A stretch of DNA of 64,000 nucleotides from Oxalobacteraceae bacterium OTU3CAMAD1 (GCA_024123915.1 CP099650.1:2046001-2110000), one strand, 5' to 3'. Counted from the first letter of the stretch, positions 17,906 to 26,418 are shown. Numbers and translations are program-made. Notes: generated from the letters alone by a model not told the origin.

Positions 17906-18553
17906 TTACTCGATCAGTTGGTTTTTGATCGCATAGTGCGTCAATTCGGCACTATTCTTCAGTTTCATCTTGACCAGCAGGCGCGCGCGGTATTCGCTCA
18001 CGGTCTTGACCGACAGCGACAGTTCCTTGGCGATCATGCCCACCGTCTTGCCGGAGGCGATCATCGTCAGGGTCTGGTATTCGCGGTCCGACAGGGTGTC
18101 GTGGGGCGGCGCCTCGTGGTCCTCGCCGACGTGGTTGGCCAGCTCCTGCGCCAAGGCCGGGCTGATATATTTGAGGCCGCCGGCCACCTGGCGGATCGCC
18201 GTCACCAGCTCGCGCGGCGCGCTTTGTTTGGTCAGGTAGCCGGACGCGCCGGCCTTGAGCGAGCGGATCGCGTACTGGTCCTCTCGGTGCATCGACAGCA
18301 TCAGCACCGCCAGCTCCGGCTTTTCCTTCTTGATCTGCTTGAGCACCTCGATGCCGCTGCGGTCCGGCATCGAAATGTCGAGCAGCATCACCTGGCACTC
18401 GGACTTGCGGAACAACTTGACGGCGTCGAGGCCGTTCTCGGCCTCGCCCGCCACCACGATGTCGCGCGTCTCCGCCAGGATTTGTTTCAAGCCCTCCCGC
18501 ACGATGGCGTGGTCGTCGGCGATGAAGACCTTGATGATGGCTTTCTCTGTCAT
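17906..18553 (-). CDS. NarL/FixJ-family response regulator
   Basis: The 215-residue protein has a receiver domain (about 5-125) with the phosphoacceptor Asp in MLLDISMPDRSG and the conserved Lys in LTKQSA, and a LuxR-type helix-turn-helix (about 145-210: LSDREYQTLTMIASGKTVGMIAKEL). It lies 39 bases downstream of a histidine kinase on the same strand, its likely partner. Targets are unknown. Confidence 0.93.
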   Translation of the reverse strand: MTEKAIIKVFIADDHAIVREGLKQILAETRDIVVAGEAENGLDAVKLFRKSECQVMLLDISMPDRSGIEVLKQIKKEKPELAVLMLSMHREDQYAIRSLKAGASGYLTKQSAPRELVTAIRQVAGGLKYISPALAQELANHVGEDHEAPPHDTLSDREYQTLTMIASGKTVGMIAKELSLSVKTVSEYRARLLVKMKLKNSAELTHYAIKNQLIE

Positions 18554-18592
18554 TATTGTTTTCTTTACGTTTGCGCGATGCCCGCTGTGACA

Positions 18593-19789
18593 TTATTTCA
18601 CAGTGGTAACGTTTTCTCCAGCTATTGTAGTGCCGGCCGCAGCCGCAATGAGCGTTTCGCGCGCGGTCTCTTGTTTAATCTTGATGGCAACAACAGTTCC
18701 GCCCCCGGCGGCGTGGCTCAGCGTCAACGTTCCGCCCAGGGCGCGGGCCCGTTCGGCCATGCCGCGCAGCCCGAACGAGGCCGCCTTGGCGCGGTCCGCC
18801 TGGCGGATGCCGCGGCCGTCGTCGGTGATTTTGAGCGACACGTGGTGCCGCAACCGCGCCAGCTTGACCGTCACCCGCGTGGCGTTGGCGTGCTTGGCGA
18901 TGTTGGTCAGCGCCTCCTGGGCGATGCGGAACAGCGCCGTGGCCTGGTCGTTGTCGAGCGCGATGTCGCGCTGGTTGGCGCAGAAGGTGCTCGGCACCCC
19001 GGCCTGTTTTTCGAACTCCTTGACCTGCCATTCGAGCGCCGCCACCAGCCCAAGGTCGAGCAGGGCGGGGCGCAGGTCCAGCGAAATGCGGTGCACTGCG
19101 TCGATGGTGCGGTCGACCAGCGCGTCGACGTAGTCGGTTTTTTCGCGCAGCGCCGGATCGGCGTCGTCGAGGCGGGCCGCCAGCATGGCCAGCGCCATCT
19201 TGATCGCGGTCAGGTTGCCGCCCAGCTCATCGTGGATTTCGCGGGCGATGCGGGTGCGCTCCTGTTCCTTGACGCGGTCGGTGTGGGCGCTCAGCTCGGC
19301 CAGCCGGGCGCGCGACTGGCGCACTTCCATCTGCTCCAGTTTGCTTTCGGTGATGTTGGTCATCATGCCGTCCCAGCGCACGTCGCCGCCGGGCAGCGCG
19401 TGCGGCGTGGCGCGCAGGTTGATCCATTTGACGTCTTTCCAGGCGTCGACCCAGATGCGGCCCTCCCAGTTCCAGCTCCACATCGCCGACGCCGACGCCT
19501 GCATGGCGTCGCGGTAGGCGCGGCGGTCGTCGGGCAGGATCAGGTCGAGGAAGCGGCCGGGCTCGGCGTGCAGCTCGGGCGCCGTCACGCCCAGCAGGGC
19601 CAGGCAGCCGTCGCTCAGGTAGGGGAAGGAGACGGTGCCGTCGGCGTGCAACACGAACTGGTAGACCAGGCCGGGCGTGTTGGAGACGATGGCGTCAAAG
19701 CGGGCGCGCACCTCGGCCAGCTCGGCCGCCAGCGCTGCGCTGTCGTTGGGATTGTCGGATGGTGCGTTCATTGGTAGGCCGTCGATCAT
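18593..19789 (-). CDS. Soluble PAS-containing HisKA_3 sensor histidine kinase
   Basis: This 398-residue kinase has an N-terminal PAS domain with PAC extension (about 25-150), an HisKA_3 dimerisation/phosphoacceptor region (ARIAREIHDELGGNLTAIKMALAM pattern near 185-205, His in EIHDE) and a C-terminal HATPase (about 290-390, DDGRGIRQADRAKAASFGLRGMAERARAL). No membrane helix is evident, so it probably senses a cytoplasmic signal. The start could also be the ATG six codons later (19771). It forms an operon with the NarL-type regulator. Confidence 0.9.
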   Translation of the reverse strand: MIDGLPMNAPSDNPNDSAALAAELAEVRARFDAIVSNTPGLVYQFVLHADGTVSFPYLSDGCLALLGVTAPELHAEPGRFLDLILPDDRRAYRDAMQASASAMWSWNWEGRIWVDAWKDVKWINLRATPHALPGGDVRWDGMMTNITESKLEQMEVRQSRARLAELSAHTDRVKEQERTRIAREIHDELGGNLTAIKMALAMLAARLDDADPALREKTDYVDALVDRTIDAVHRISLDLRPALLDLGLVAALEWQVKEFEKQAGVPSTFCANQRDIALDNDQATALFRIAQEALTNIAKHANATRVTVKLARLRHHVSLKITDDGRGIRQADRAKAASFGLRGMAERARALGGTLTLSHAAGGGTVVAIKIKQETARETLIAAAAGTTIAGENVTTVK

Positions 19790-19808
19790 GGTGTCGGTGT
19801 AAGGCGCG

Positions 19809-20369
19809 TCAGCGCGCGCGGAAACGTTTTAGCAGGCGGCGGAAGCGCGCCGTCCAGCTGCCGGGCGCCGGCATGGGCAGGGCCTGCCGCCAGCGCCGGA
19901 ACCTGGCCGCCACGGCATCGACCCGGCGCCAGGCGGCGGTGGCGCGCAGGGTTGCTATCCAGCGCTGCTTTAAATCCAGGAACCAGTGCAACAGCCGGGC
20001 GAACCAGAGGATGGTCAGCAGCACCGGCCGCGTGAGCAGGTACAGCCGCGCCACGGCCGCCGCGCCGATGATCTTGGCCGCGACGATGACGATCAAGCCG
20101 GTCAGCGCGTGGCCGTTTCCCATCGCCCACAGCGCCAGCAGCTTGACGGGAAACAGCAGCACCGCCGGCAGCGCGAACAACACCAGCGCCGCGTACGGCC
20201 CAAGGCGGCAGATCCACGCCTCGAGCCGGTGCAGCGGCGGCCACGCGGTCAGTCTTGCCATCAAGCGCGCGCCAAGCGTCCACAGCCAGTCTTCCAGCAG
20301 CAGCAACACGGCGGCGAGATACACCAGCGGCGCGAACAGTCTGCGTGCGTATCGTCGGAAGGGTTTCAT
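19809..20369 (-). CDS. Small inner-membrane protein of unknown function
   Basis: The 186-residue protein is basic at both ends and contains two or three hydrophobic segments (about residues 12-30, 57-80 and 85-105) followed by an Arg/Trp-rich cytoplasmic-looking tail. I do not recognise a defined enzyme family. It starts 20 bases after the histidine kinase start region on the same strand and upstream of it, so it could be the first gene of the two-component operon. Arg-rich composition makes topology predictions uncertain. Confidence 0.7.
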   Translation of the reverse strand: MKPFRRYARRLFAPLVYLAAVLLLLEDWLWTLGARLMARLTAWPPLHRLEAWICRLGPYAALVLFALPAVLLFPVKLLALWAMGNGHALTGLIVIVAAKIIGAAAVARLYLLTRPVLLTILWFARLLHWFLDLKQRWIATLRATAAWRRVDAVAARFRRWRQALPMPAPGSWTARFRRLLKRFRAR

Positions 20370-20476
20370 TGTTTGTTATGTTGTTCCTCTGACAGCATGA
20401 TACGTGAAAGCATCGCCGGCGCGGGGAATGTCGTCACGCGTGCGGTGCGGCGGGGCGTGGCGGGGGTGACAGGGGT

Positions 20477-20490
20477 TACAATGACCCGCA
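20477..20490 (+). promoter_or_regulatory. TACAAT -10 element at greB, predicted leaderless
   Basis: TACAAT at 20477-20482 lies seven bases before the ATG at 20490 that gives MNKAFVKE. An in-frame ATG at 20481 overlaps the hexamer and could not be translated from a transcript starting downstream of it, which favours the 20490 start. Confidence 0.5.
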
Positions 20491-21056
20491 TGAATAAAGC
20501 ATTTGTCAAAGAATCGGACGGGGACGACGACGAGGAAGCCGCCGCGCTGGCGCTGGCCATCCCGGCCGGGTCGAAGAACTACATCACGCCGGCGGGCTAT
20601 CAGCGCATCAAGGATGAGCTGCTGCAGCTGATCGACGTCGACCGGCCGGAGGTGGTGCGCATCGTGCACTGGGCGGCGTCGAACGGCGACCGCTCCGAGA
20701 ACGGCGACTATATCTACGGCAAGCGGCGCCTGCGCGAGATCGACCGGCGCATCCGTTTCCTCACCAAGCGCATGGATTCGGCGGCCATCGTCGACCCCAG
20801 CGTGCACCATGGCAGCGACCAGATCTTCTTCGGCGCCACGGTCACCTATTGCAACCAGAACGACGAGACGCGCACGATCACCATCGTCGGCATCGACGAG
20901 CTCGATCCACTGAATGGCAAGATCAGCTGGGTGGCGCCGGTGGCGCGCGCGCTGACCAAGGCGCGCGAGGGGGATGTCATCACCTTCCAGGCGCCGCATG
21001 GGGTGGAGGAGCTTGAGATTATGGAGGTGAGTTATCCGGCGCCCACTGCTGATTAG
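20490..21056 (+). CDS. greB: Transcript cleavage factor GreB
   Basis: GreB rescues backtracked RNA polymerase by stimulating cleavage of the RNA 3' end in the secondary channel. The 188-residue protein begins MNKAFVKESDGDDDE, has an N-terminal coiled-coil domain with the acidic tip (SNGDRSENGDYIYGKRRLREIDRRIRFLTKR) and a C-terminal FKBP-like domain ending LEIMEVSYP. The YIYGKRRLREID form distinguishes GreB from GreA. The neighbouring spoT cluster is a common association in this lineage. An alternative ATG at 20481 would add MTR. Confidence 0.95.
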   Translation: MNKAFVKESDGDDDEEAAALALAIPAGSKNYITPAGYQRIKDELLQLIDVDRPEVVRIVHWAASNGDRSENGDYIYGKRRLREIDRRIRFLTKRMDSAAIVDPSVHHGSDQIFFGATVTYCNQNDETRTITIVGIDELDPLNGKISWVAPVARALTKAREGDVITFQAPHGVEELEIMEVSYPAPTAD

Positions 21057-21196
21057 ATTGCAGGCCAAATTCATAGTCATTTCAATAGCATTGCGATCGG
21101 TGGAATCGGCCAAGCTGGCCCCGGCTACCCTGTTTTATCGATACCATGTGGCGTCGGCGTCAGCTTTCGACTAGTCGTTGTTGTCCTGTGGAAGCA

Positions 21197-21226
21197 AGCG
21201 GCTGGAAAGCCGCTACAATGCCAAAA
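21197..21226 (+). promoter_or_regulatory. Hairpin plus TACAAT at the first exported paralogue
   Basis: AGCGGCT-GGAA-AGCCGCT (21197-21214), a perfect 7 bp inverted repeat, runs directly into TACAAT (21214-21219), which is six bases before the ATG. The segment GGAAAGCCGCTACAATG is nearly repeated before the second paralogue. The hairpin occupies the spacer between a would-be -35 and the -10 and could be an operator. Confidence 0.55.
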
Positions 21227-22176
21227 TGAACATGGCAATTGTTAAAAATTCGCACCACATGCATCACGAGGGGGCGCTTGGGATCGCCCGCCAAGTGGTC
21301 AGGCGCGGGCTGGCGGTGGTGGCGATGCTGGCGCTGTTCTGCTCCCCGCTGCACGCGGCCGTGGTCGATTCTTATACGATAGACTACAACTTCAGCCGGC
21401 CCAATTACCGAGACCGTTATACCTTGCAGGTGTTGCGGGCGGCGTTGCAGGCCTCCAGCGCCAAATACGGCCCATACGAGCTCAGCATTTCCCCGCTGGT
21501 CATGGAGCGCGACCGCCTAATGCTGGAAATGGTCCGGGGCGAGTTGGTGAACCTGAGCGCGCAAATCTCGTCGCTGGAATGGGAGCGCAAGCTGATACCC
21601 ATCCGGATTCCGATCGACAAGGGACTGTCCAGCTACCGGATCTCGCTGATCGACGGCCGCCGCCAGGCGCAGTTCAGCGCGATCACCAGTTTGTCGCAGT
21701 TGAAGGCTTTATCGATGGGCGCAGGGCGACAATGGAGCTCGACGGCGGTTTTCAGCATCGCCGGCTTCGATGTAGTGCATGGCAACTCGACCGATGGCTT
21801 GCATAGCATGCTGGCGGCGAACCGGTTCGTCCATTTCCCGCGCGGGGTGGAGGAGGTGGTCTACGAGCACGAGGGCCATGTGGCGGCGTTCCCGGCGCTG
21901 GCCATCGAAAGCGGGATGGCCATTTATATGCCGTTGCCGCGCTATTTCTTTGTCGCGCCGGGCCACCAGCGACTGGCGCAGCGGCTGGAATACGGCCTGC
22001 ATTTGCTCATCAATAATGGCAGCTTCGACAAGATGTTTCACCAAGCCTACGATGGCGTGATCGAGAAAGTGGCGCTGCGCAAACGCCGCGTCTTCAAGGT
22101 GGACAACCCCCTGCTGTCGCCGGAGACGCCGCTGGCCCACAAGGCGTATTGGTACGACCCGTTCCCTCACAAGTAA
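21226..22176 (+). CDS. Exported solute-binding-protein-like protein, paralogue 1
   Basis: The 316-residue product begins with a basic stretch and a hydrophobic signal segment (VVRRGLAVVAMLALFCSPLHA, about residues 24-44), so it is probably periplasmic. The rest resembles the type II periplasmic-binding fold seen in transporter/sensor substrate-binding proteins: YELSISPLVMERDRLMLEM early, then IRIPIDKGLSSYRISLIDGRRQAQF, and a conserved C-terminal YFFVAPGHQRLAQRLEYGL. No transporter genes accompany it. It is a tandem paralogue of the next gene, including the promoter. Function unknown; orphan ligand sensor or scavenger is a guess. Confidence 0.75.
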   Translation: MNMAIVKNSHHMHHEGALGIARQVVRRGLAVVAMLALFCSPLHAAVVDSYTIDYNFSRPNYRDRYTLQVLRAALQASSAKYGPYELSISPLVMERDRLMLEMVRGELVNLSAQISSLEWERKLIPIRIPIDKGLSSYRISLIDGRRQAQFSAITSLSQLKALSMGAGRQWSSTAVFSIAGFDVVHGNSTDGLHSMLAANRFVHFPRGVEEVVYEHEGHVAAFPALAIESGMAIYMPLPRYFFVAPGHQRLAQRLEYGLHLLINNGSFDKMFHQAYDGVIEKVALRKRRVFKVDNPLLSPETPLAHKAYWYDPFPHK

Positions 22177-22228
22177 GCCGCACCGGATGAGGTCGCGTAT
22201 TACGCTGAGGACAGCAGGCGGAAGCCGC

Positions 22229-22241
22229 TACAATGGGATGA
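22229..22241 (+). promoter_or_regulatory. TACAAT -10 element at the second exported paralogue
   Basis: TACAAT at 22229-22234 lies six bases before the ATG at 22241 (a further ATG at 22238 is in frame). The upstream GGAAGCCGC matches the promoter of the first paralogue. Confidence 0.5.
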
Positions 22242-23173
22242 TGAATACGACGATTGTCAGGAACGGGGAGGGCGGCGGCGCGGCCGCGAGGGTCCGCCGC
22301 CTGATCGCGGGCGCGCTGGCGGCGCTGGCGCTGTTGGGAGCGGTGCTGCCGGCGCGCGCGCTCGATTCCTACCGTGCTGATTTTGTCTTCAACAACCCCG
22401 ATTTCCGCGACCGGTACGCGCTCGGCGTATTGAGGGCGGCGCTCGAGGCGTCCACGGAGAAGTACGGCCCGTTCGAGCTGACCTTCTCGCCGCTGATCAT
22501 GGAGCGGGACCGTTTGATGCAGGAAATGGCCAAGGGCGGCATGGTCAACCTGACCGCGCAAGTCACCTCCGAAGAGTGGGAGCGCAAGCTGGTCCCGATC
22601 CGCATTCCCATCGACAAGGGGTTTTCAGGCTACCGCATCTTCCTGATCGACGGCCGCCGTCAGGCACGGTTCAGCGCAGTGGCCGGGTTGCCGCAGTTGA
22701 AGGAGCTGGCGATGGGGTCCGGCCGGCAGTGGAGCTCGACCCCGGTGCTTCTGCAAAACGGTTTCAAGGTCATGACCGGGGCGTCGGTGCACAACCTGCA
22801 GGCGATGCTGGCGGCCGAGCGCTTCTTGTTTTTCCCGCGCTCGGTGGAGGAGGCGGTCTATGAGCGCGAGGCGTACGCGCCGGCGTTCCCGACGCTGGCC
22901 ATCGAGGAGGAACTGGCGTTGTATATGCCGCTGGCGCGTTATTTCTTTGTCGCGCCGGGCGAGCGGAGGCTGGCCGAGCGGCTCGAATACGGCATGCGGG
23001 CGCTGAGCGCCGATGGTCGCCTGGACCGGTTGTTTCACCAGGCTTACGACGGGTTGATCGAGAAGGTCGGCTTGCGCAAGCGGCGCATTTTCAGGCTGGA
23101 GAATCCGTTGCTCCCGCCGCAGACGCCGCTGGCCAACAAGGCGTATTGGTACGATCCGTTGGTGGCGAAATAA
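22241..23173 (+). CDS. Exported solute-binding-protein-like protein, paralogue 2
   Basis: The 310-residue product shares most of its length with the preceding gene: MNTTIVRN versus MNMAIVKN at the start, the ISPLVMERDRLM/SPLIMERDRLM block, IRIPIDKG, IDGRRQA, the PLARYFFVAPGERRLAERLEYG block and the PLLPPQTPLANKAYWYDP end. A signal sequence is visible (LIAGALAALALLGAVLPARA). It therefore arose by tandem duplication. A ligand cannot be deduced. The gene is followed by the REP/RAYT unit. Confidence 0.75.
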   Translation: MNTTIVRNGEGGGAAARVRRLIAGALAALALLGAVLPARALDSYRADFVFNNPDFRDRYALGVLRAALEASTEKYGPFELTFSPLIMERDRLMQEMAKGGMVNLTAQVTSEEWERKLVPIRIPIDKGFSGYRIFLIDGRRQARFSAVAGLPQLKELAMGSGRQWSSTPVLLQNGFKVMTGASVHNLQAMLAAERFLFFPRSVEEAVYEREAYAPAFPTLAIEEELALYMPLARYFFVAPGERRLAERLEYGMRALSADGRLDRLFHQAYDGLIEKVGLRKRRIFRLENPLLPPQTPLANKAYWYDPLVAK

Positions 23174-23192
23174 TTCGTGTGGCGCATTGATG

Positions 23193-23278
23193 AAACCCCG
23201 CCAACTTTAGCGATACGCTTGCGTCACCACTTAGGGGTCGTACCCGTAGGGGTACGACCCCGTATGGCCCTGCGGGTT
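23193..23278 (+). repeat. REP sequence upstream of the RAYT gene
   Basis: The core is a 12 bp perfect stem GGGGTCGTACCC / GGGTACGACCCC (23234-23245 and 23250-23261) with flanks GATACGC-TTGCG-(C/T)CACC before and TGCGGGTT after. The same 85-base arrangement, in the same direction, recurs after the transposase gene at 23964-24049. Confidence 0.9.
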
Positions 23279-23357
23279 CGCCCTGTTTGATAAAAGTCAC
23301 ACTAGTTCATCCACCGGGCTGATACCTTTGCTGGGTTAAACCTGCAGGGAGACCTAC

Positions 23358-23960
23358 ATGCCACGTCGCCATCGACTGGTACTGCCCGGGGTGCCGCTTC
23401 ACGTCATCCAGCGCGGCCATGATCGGCAGCCGTGCTTCCTCGTCGACGATGACTACCGGAAGTTTTTGAACTGGCTAGAACTGCATTCTCGCGCCACTCA
23501 AGCCAAGGTCCACGCCTATGTTTTGATGACGAATCATGTGCACCTTCTGCTTTCGGTCATCGACGTCAAATCACTTGCGTGTCTGATGAAATCGACTACG
23601 CAAGACTATTCCCAGTATTTCAACCATCGCTACCGACGTTGCGGCGCGGTATGGCAGGGGCGATATAAGAGTTGCGTCGTGCAGACGGAGGAGTATTTTC
23701 TTGCGTGCCAGCGATATATTGAATTGAATCCGGTGCGCGCGGGTATGGTTGACTATCCGGGAAATTATCGGTGGTCGAGTTATCGCTGCAATGCTGAAGG
23801 GCGGGACGACAGAATCGTGACGCCGCACCAGTTGTATCGACGATTGGGCATGGCGCCGGCGGCGCGCCGCCAAGCATACCTTGGTCTGTTCAGGGAGAAA
23901 ATGACCGAATTGGCGATCGGACCGATACGGTCCGCCATCAATGCTGAGGAAACGTTGTAA
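23358..23960 (+). CDS. REP-associated tyrosine transposase (RAYT, Y1_Tnp)
   Basis: The 200-residue protein is a Y1/HUH single-strand transposase of the TnpA_REP class. It shows the entry motif LPGVPLHVIQRGHDRQPCF, the metal-binding HUH signature TNHVHLLLSV (His-Val-His near residues 58-60) and the region with the catalytic Tyr (KSTTQDYSQYFNHRYRRCGAVWQGRYKS), followed by the YIELNPVRAGMV motif. RAYTs are thought to mobilise or maintain REP hairpins and are usually single-copy. Here it is framed by two direct REP copies, and related hairpins occur at 59.0 and 62.0 kb. It appears intact. Confidence 0.95.
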   Translation: MPRRHRLVLPGVPLHVIQRGHDRQPCFLVDDDYRKFLNWLELHSRATQAKVHAYVLMTNHVHLLLSVIDVKSLACLMKSTTQDYSQYFNHRYRRCGAVWQGRYKSCVVQTEEYFLACQRYIELNPVRAGMVDYPGNYRWSSYRCNAEGRDDRIVTPHQLYRRLGMAPAARRQAYLGLFREKMTELAIGPIRSAINAEETL

Positions 23961-23963
23961 GTC

Positions 23964-24049
23964 AAACCCGTCAGCTTATTGTGATACGCGTGCGCCACCG
24001 CTTAGGGGTCGTACCCCAAGGGGTACGACCCCACTTTGCAGTGCGGGTT
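23964..24049 (+). repeat. REP sequence downstream of the RAYT gene
   Basis: The stem here is 13 bp, GGGGTCGTACCCC / GGGGTACGACCCC (24005-24017 and 24020-24032) with a two-base loop. Flanks GATACGCG-TGCGCCACCG and TGCGGGTTAG match the upstream copy. It also lies directly behind the spoT stop codon (24055) on the other strand. Confidence 0.9.
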
Positions 24050-24054
24050 AGAAC

Positions 24055-26418
24055 CTAGCTGCGCTCGCGCAGGATGCGGTTGACGCCCACCACGCGGCGC
24101 ACGTTGCGCAGCAGCCCCGCCAGGTGCACGCGGTCCTTGACCTGGATCGTGAAGCGCAACTGGTGCAGCACGTGTTCCTTGTCCTCGTCCATGCCGACGT
24201 AGGTGATGTTGGCGTCGGACTCGCCGATCTCCGCCGCGACGCGCGCGAGGATGCCTTTTTCGTTGTTGATCAACAGCTTGATGCGGCTGTCGAAACGACG
24301 GTTCAATTCCGCGCCCCACTTGACGGCGATCCAGCGGTCCGGTTCCTTGATTTTCTGGCGCTTGGCCAAGGTGCAGTCGTTGGTGTGCACCAGCAGGCCC
24401 TGGTCGCGGCGCAGCTGGCCGACGATCGAGTCGCCCGGGATCGGCAGGCAGCACGGCGCCAATTGCACCGACACGCCCTCGCTGCCGCAGATCGTCACCG
24501 GATCGAGTTCGGCGGCGCTGTTGTGGTCCACCGGCGCGCTGGCCGATTCGCCGCCGCGCAGGCCGAAGATGTGGCGCGCCACCAGCGCGGCCATGCGCTT
24601 GCCGATGCCGATGTCGGCATACAGTTCGTCGAGCGACTTGGCGCTCGATTCGTTGAGCAGCCGGTCGATCAGGTGGTCTTCCAGGTCGGCGCTCATGCCC
24701 AGCGACGTCAGCGCCTGCGACAGCAGCTGCTGGCCGAGCGTGATCGATTCCGGCAGGTTGATGGTGCGCAGATGGTGGCGGATCGCCGACCGCGCCTTGC
24801 CGGTGCGGACGAACGACAGCCACGTCGGACTGGGGCGCGACGACGAGTCGGTGACGATTTCGACGATGTCGCCGTTGCGCAGTTCCGTGCGCAGCGAGGC
24901 CGGCTCGTTGTTGATGTTGACCGCGATCGTGTGGTCGCCGATGCCGGTGTGGATCGAGTACGCGAAGTCGATCGGCGTGGCGCCGCGCGGCAGCGCGATG
25001 ATCTTCGACTTCGGCGTGAACACGTACACCGAATCGGGGAACAGGTCGACCTTGACGTGTTCGAGGAATTCGGCCGAGTCGCCCGTCTGCTGCTGGATGT
25101 CGAGCAGCGACTGCAGCCACGCGTGCGTGCGCTGCTGCAGGTCCGACAGGTTCGATTCGCCGTTCTTGTACAGCCAATGCGCGGCCACGCCCGATTCGGC
25201 GGTGCGGTGCATTTCCTGGGTGCGGATCTGGAACTCGACCGGCGTGCCGTATGGGCCGATCAGGGTCGTGTGCAGCGACTGATAGCCGTTCAACTTGCGG
25301 ATCGCGATGTAGTCCTTGAACTTGCCCGGCATCGGCTTGTACAGCGAGTGCAGGGTGCCCAGCGCGACATAGCAGTTCGGGAAGCTGTCGACCACCACGC
25401 GGAAGCCGTAGACGTCGAGCACCTGCGAGAACGACAGGTGCTTGCTGCGCATTTTCTTGTAGATGCCGTACAGGGTTTTTTCGCGGCCGTAGACCTCCGC
25501 CTCGATGTCGGCGATCTGCAACGTCGTCTTGACCGAGTCGAGGATCTTCGACACCACTTCGCGGCGGTTGCCGCGCGCCGCCTTCACGGCCTTGGCCAGG
25601 GTGCGGTAGCGCAGCGGATACAGATGCGAGAACGACAAGTCCTGCAGCTCGCGGTAGATGTTGTTCAGGCCGAGGCGGTGCGCGATGGGCACGTACACTT
25701 CCATCGTCTCGCTGGAGATGCGCGCCTTCTTGGCCGGCGCCATGACCTCCATCGTGCGCATATTGTGCAGACGGTCGGCCAGTTTGATGAGGATGACGCG
25801 CACGTCCGACGCCATCGCCAGCAGCATCTTGCGGAAGTTCTCCGCCTGCGCCTCGATCTGGCTTTGGAACTCGATTTTTTCCAGCTTCGACAGGCCGTCG
25901 ACGAGGTTCGCGACCGGCGCGCCGAAGCGCTCGATCAACTCGTCCTTTTTGACGTCCTGGTCTTCCATCACGTCGTGCAGCAGCGCGGCCATGATGGCTT
26001 GCGCGTCGAGCTTCCAGTCGGCGCAGATCTCGGCCACGGCGATCGGATGCGAGATGTACGGCTCGCCCGATTTGCGCACCTGCCCGAGGTGCATCTCGTC
26101 CGAGAAACGGTACGCTTCCTTGACCTTTTTGAGGTCGGCGGGTGTCATGTACTCGGCCAGTTTTTCGGTCAGGTGCGTGACGGATGCGACGCCGGCGGTC
26201 AGGGTGGGCGTGGCCAGGGGCGACGAGGAAATCACTGGTTGAACGGGGGCTGGTGCGGAGGAGGCGATGGTGGAGACAGTGCTGTCGCCCGCGTTGGCGC
26301 CCGACGTGGCTGCGGCCGGCGCTTTGGCCGGCTGCTTGCCCGGTTGCTTGGACCGGGGCTTGCCGCTTAATGTCGGATCGGCGGGGATCAGATTCATACG
26401 TGTGCGTTCCGTCGTCAT
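24055..26418 (-). CDS. spoT: Bifunctional (p)ppGpp synthetase/hydrolase SpoT
   Basis: This 787-residue RSH protein makes and degrades the alarmone ppGpp. In order it has an HD hydrolase domain (about 100-240, with HDVMED at 148-153), a synthetase domain (about 290-410, with YGREKTLYGIYKKM and LNGYQSLHT), a TGS domain (about 465-525), a helical region, and a C-terminal ACT domain (about 705-785). The intact HD motif indicates SpoT rather than RelA. The N-terminus carries an 80-residue Ala/Pro/Ser-rich extension compared with typical SpoT of about 700 residues. An ATG at 26397 is an alternative start. It follows rpoZ and gmk, the classical order. Confidence 0.96.
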   Translation of the reverse strand: MTTERTRMNLIPADPTLSGKPRSKQPGKQPAKAPAAATSGANAGDSTVSTIASSAPAPVQPVISSSPLATPTLTAGVASVTHLTEKLAEYMTPADLKKVKEAYRFSDEMHLGQVRKSGEPYISHPIAVAEICADWKLDAQAIMAALLHDVMEDQDVKKDELIERFGAPVANLVDGLSKLEKIEFQSQIEAQAENFRKMLLAMASDVRVILIKLADRLHNMRTMEVMAPAKKARISSETMEVYVPIAHRLGLNNIYRELQDLSFSHLYPLRYRTLAKAVKAARGNRREVVSKILDSVKTTLQIADIEAEVYGREKTLYGIYKKMRSKHLSFSQVLDVYGFRVVVDSFPNCYVALGTLHSLYKPMPGKFKDYIAIRKLNGYQSLHTTLIGPYGTPVEFQIRTQEMHRTAESGVAAHWLYKNGESNLSDLQQRTHAWLQSLLDIQQQTGDSAEFLEHVKVDLFPDSVYVFTPKSKIIALPRGATPIDFAYSIHTGIGDHTIAVNINNEPASLRTELRNGDIVEIVTDSSSRPSPTWLSFVRTGKARSAIRHHLRTINLPESITLGQQLLSQALTSLGMSADLEDHLIDRLLNESSAKSLDELYADIGIGKRMAALVARHIFGLRGGESASAPVDHNSAAELDPVTICGSEGVSVQLAPCCLPIPGDSIVGQLRRDQGLLVHTNDCTLAKRQKIKEPDRWIAVKWGAELNRRFDSRIKLLINNEKGILARVAAEIGESDANITYVGMDEDKEHVLHQLRFTIQVKDRVHLAGLLRNVRRVVGVNRILRERS

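Noticed and set aside
23234..24032. Hairpins around the RAYT gene as terminal inverted repeats of an insertion sequence
   Set aside because: The two copies are in direct, not inverted, orientation and match REP sequences known to accompany RAYT genes, so this is not a classical IS.
24124..26370. A 748-codon plus-strand open frame opposite spoT
   Set aside because: It mirrors spoT and has the composition of an antisense shadow (VDVDRD, QRLQR patterns) with no recognisable domain.
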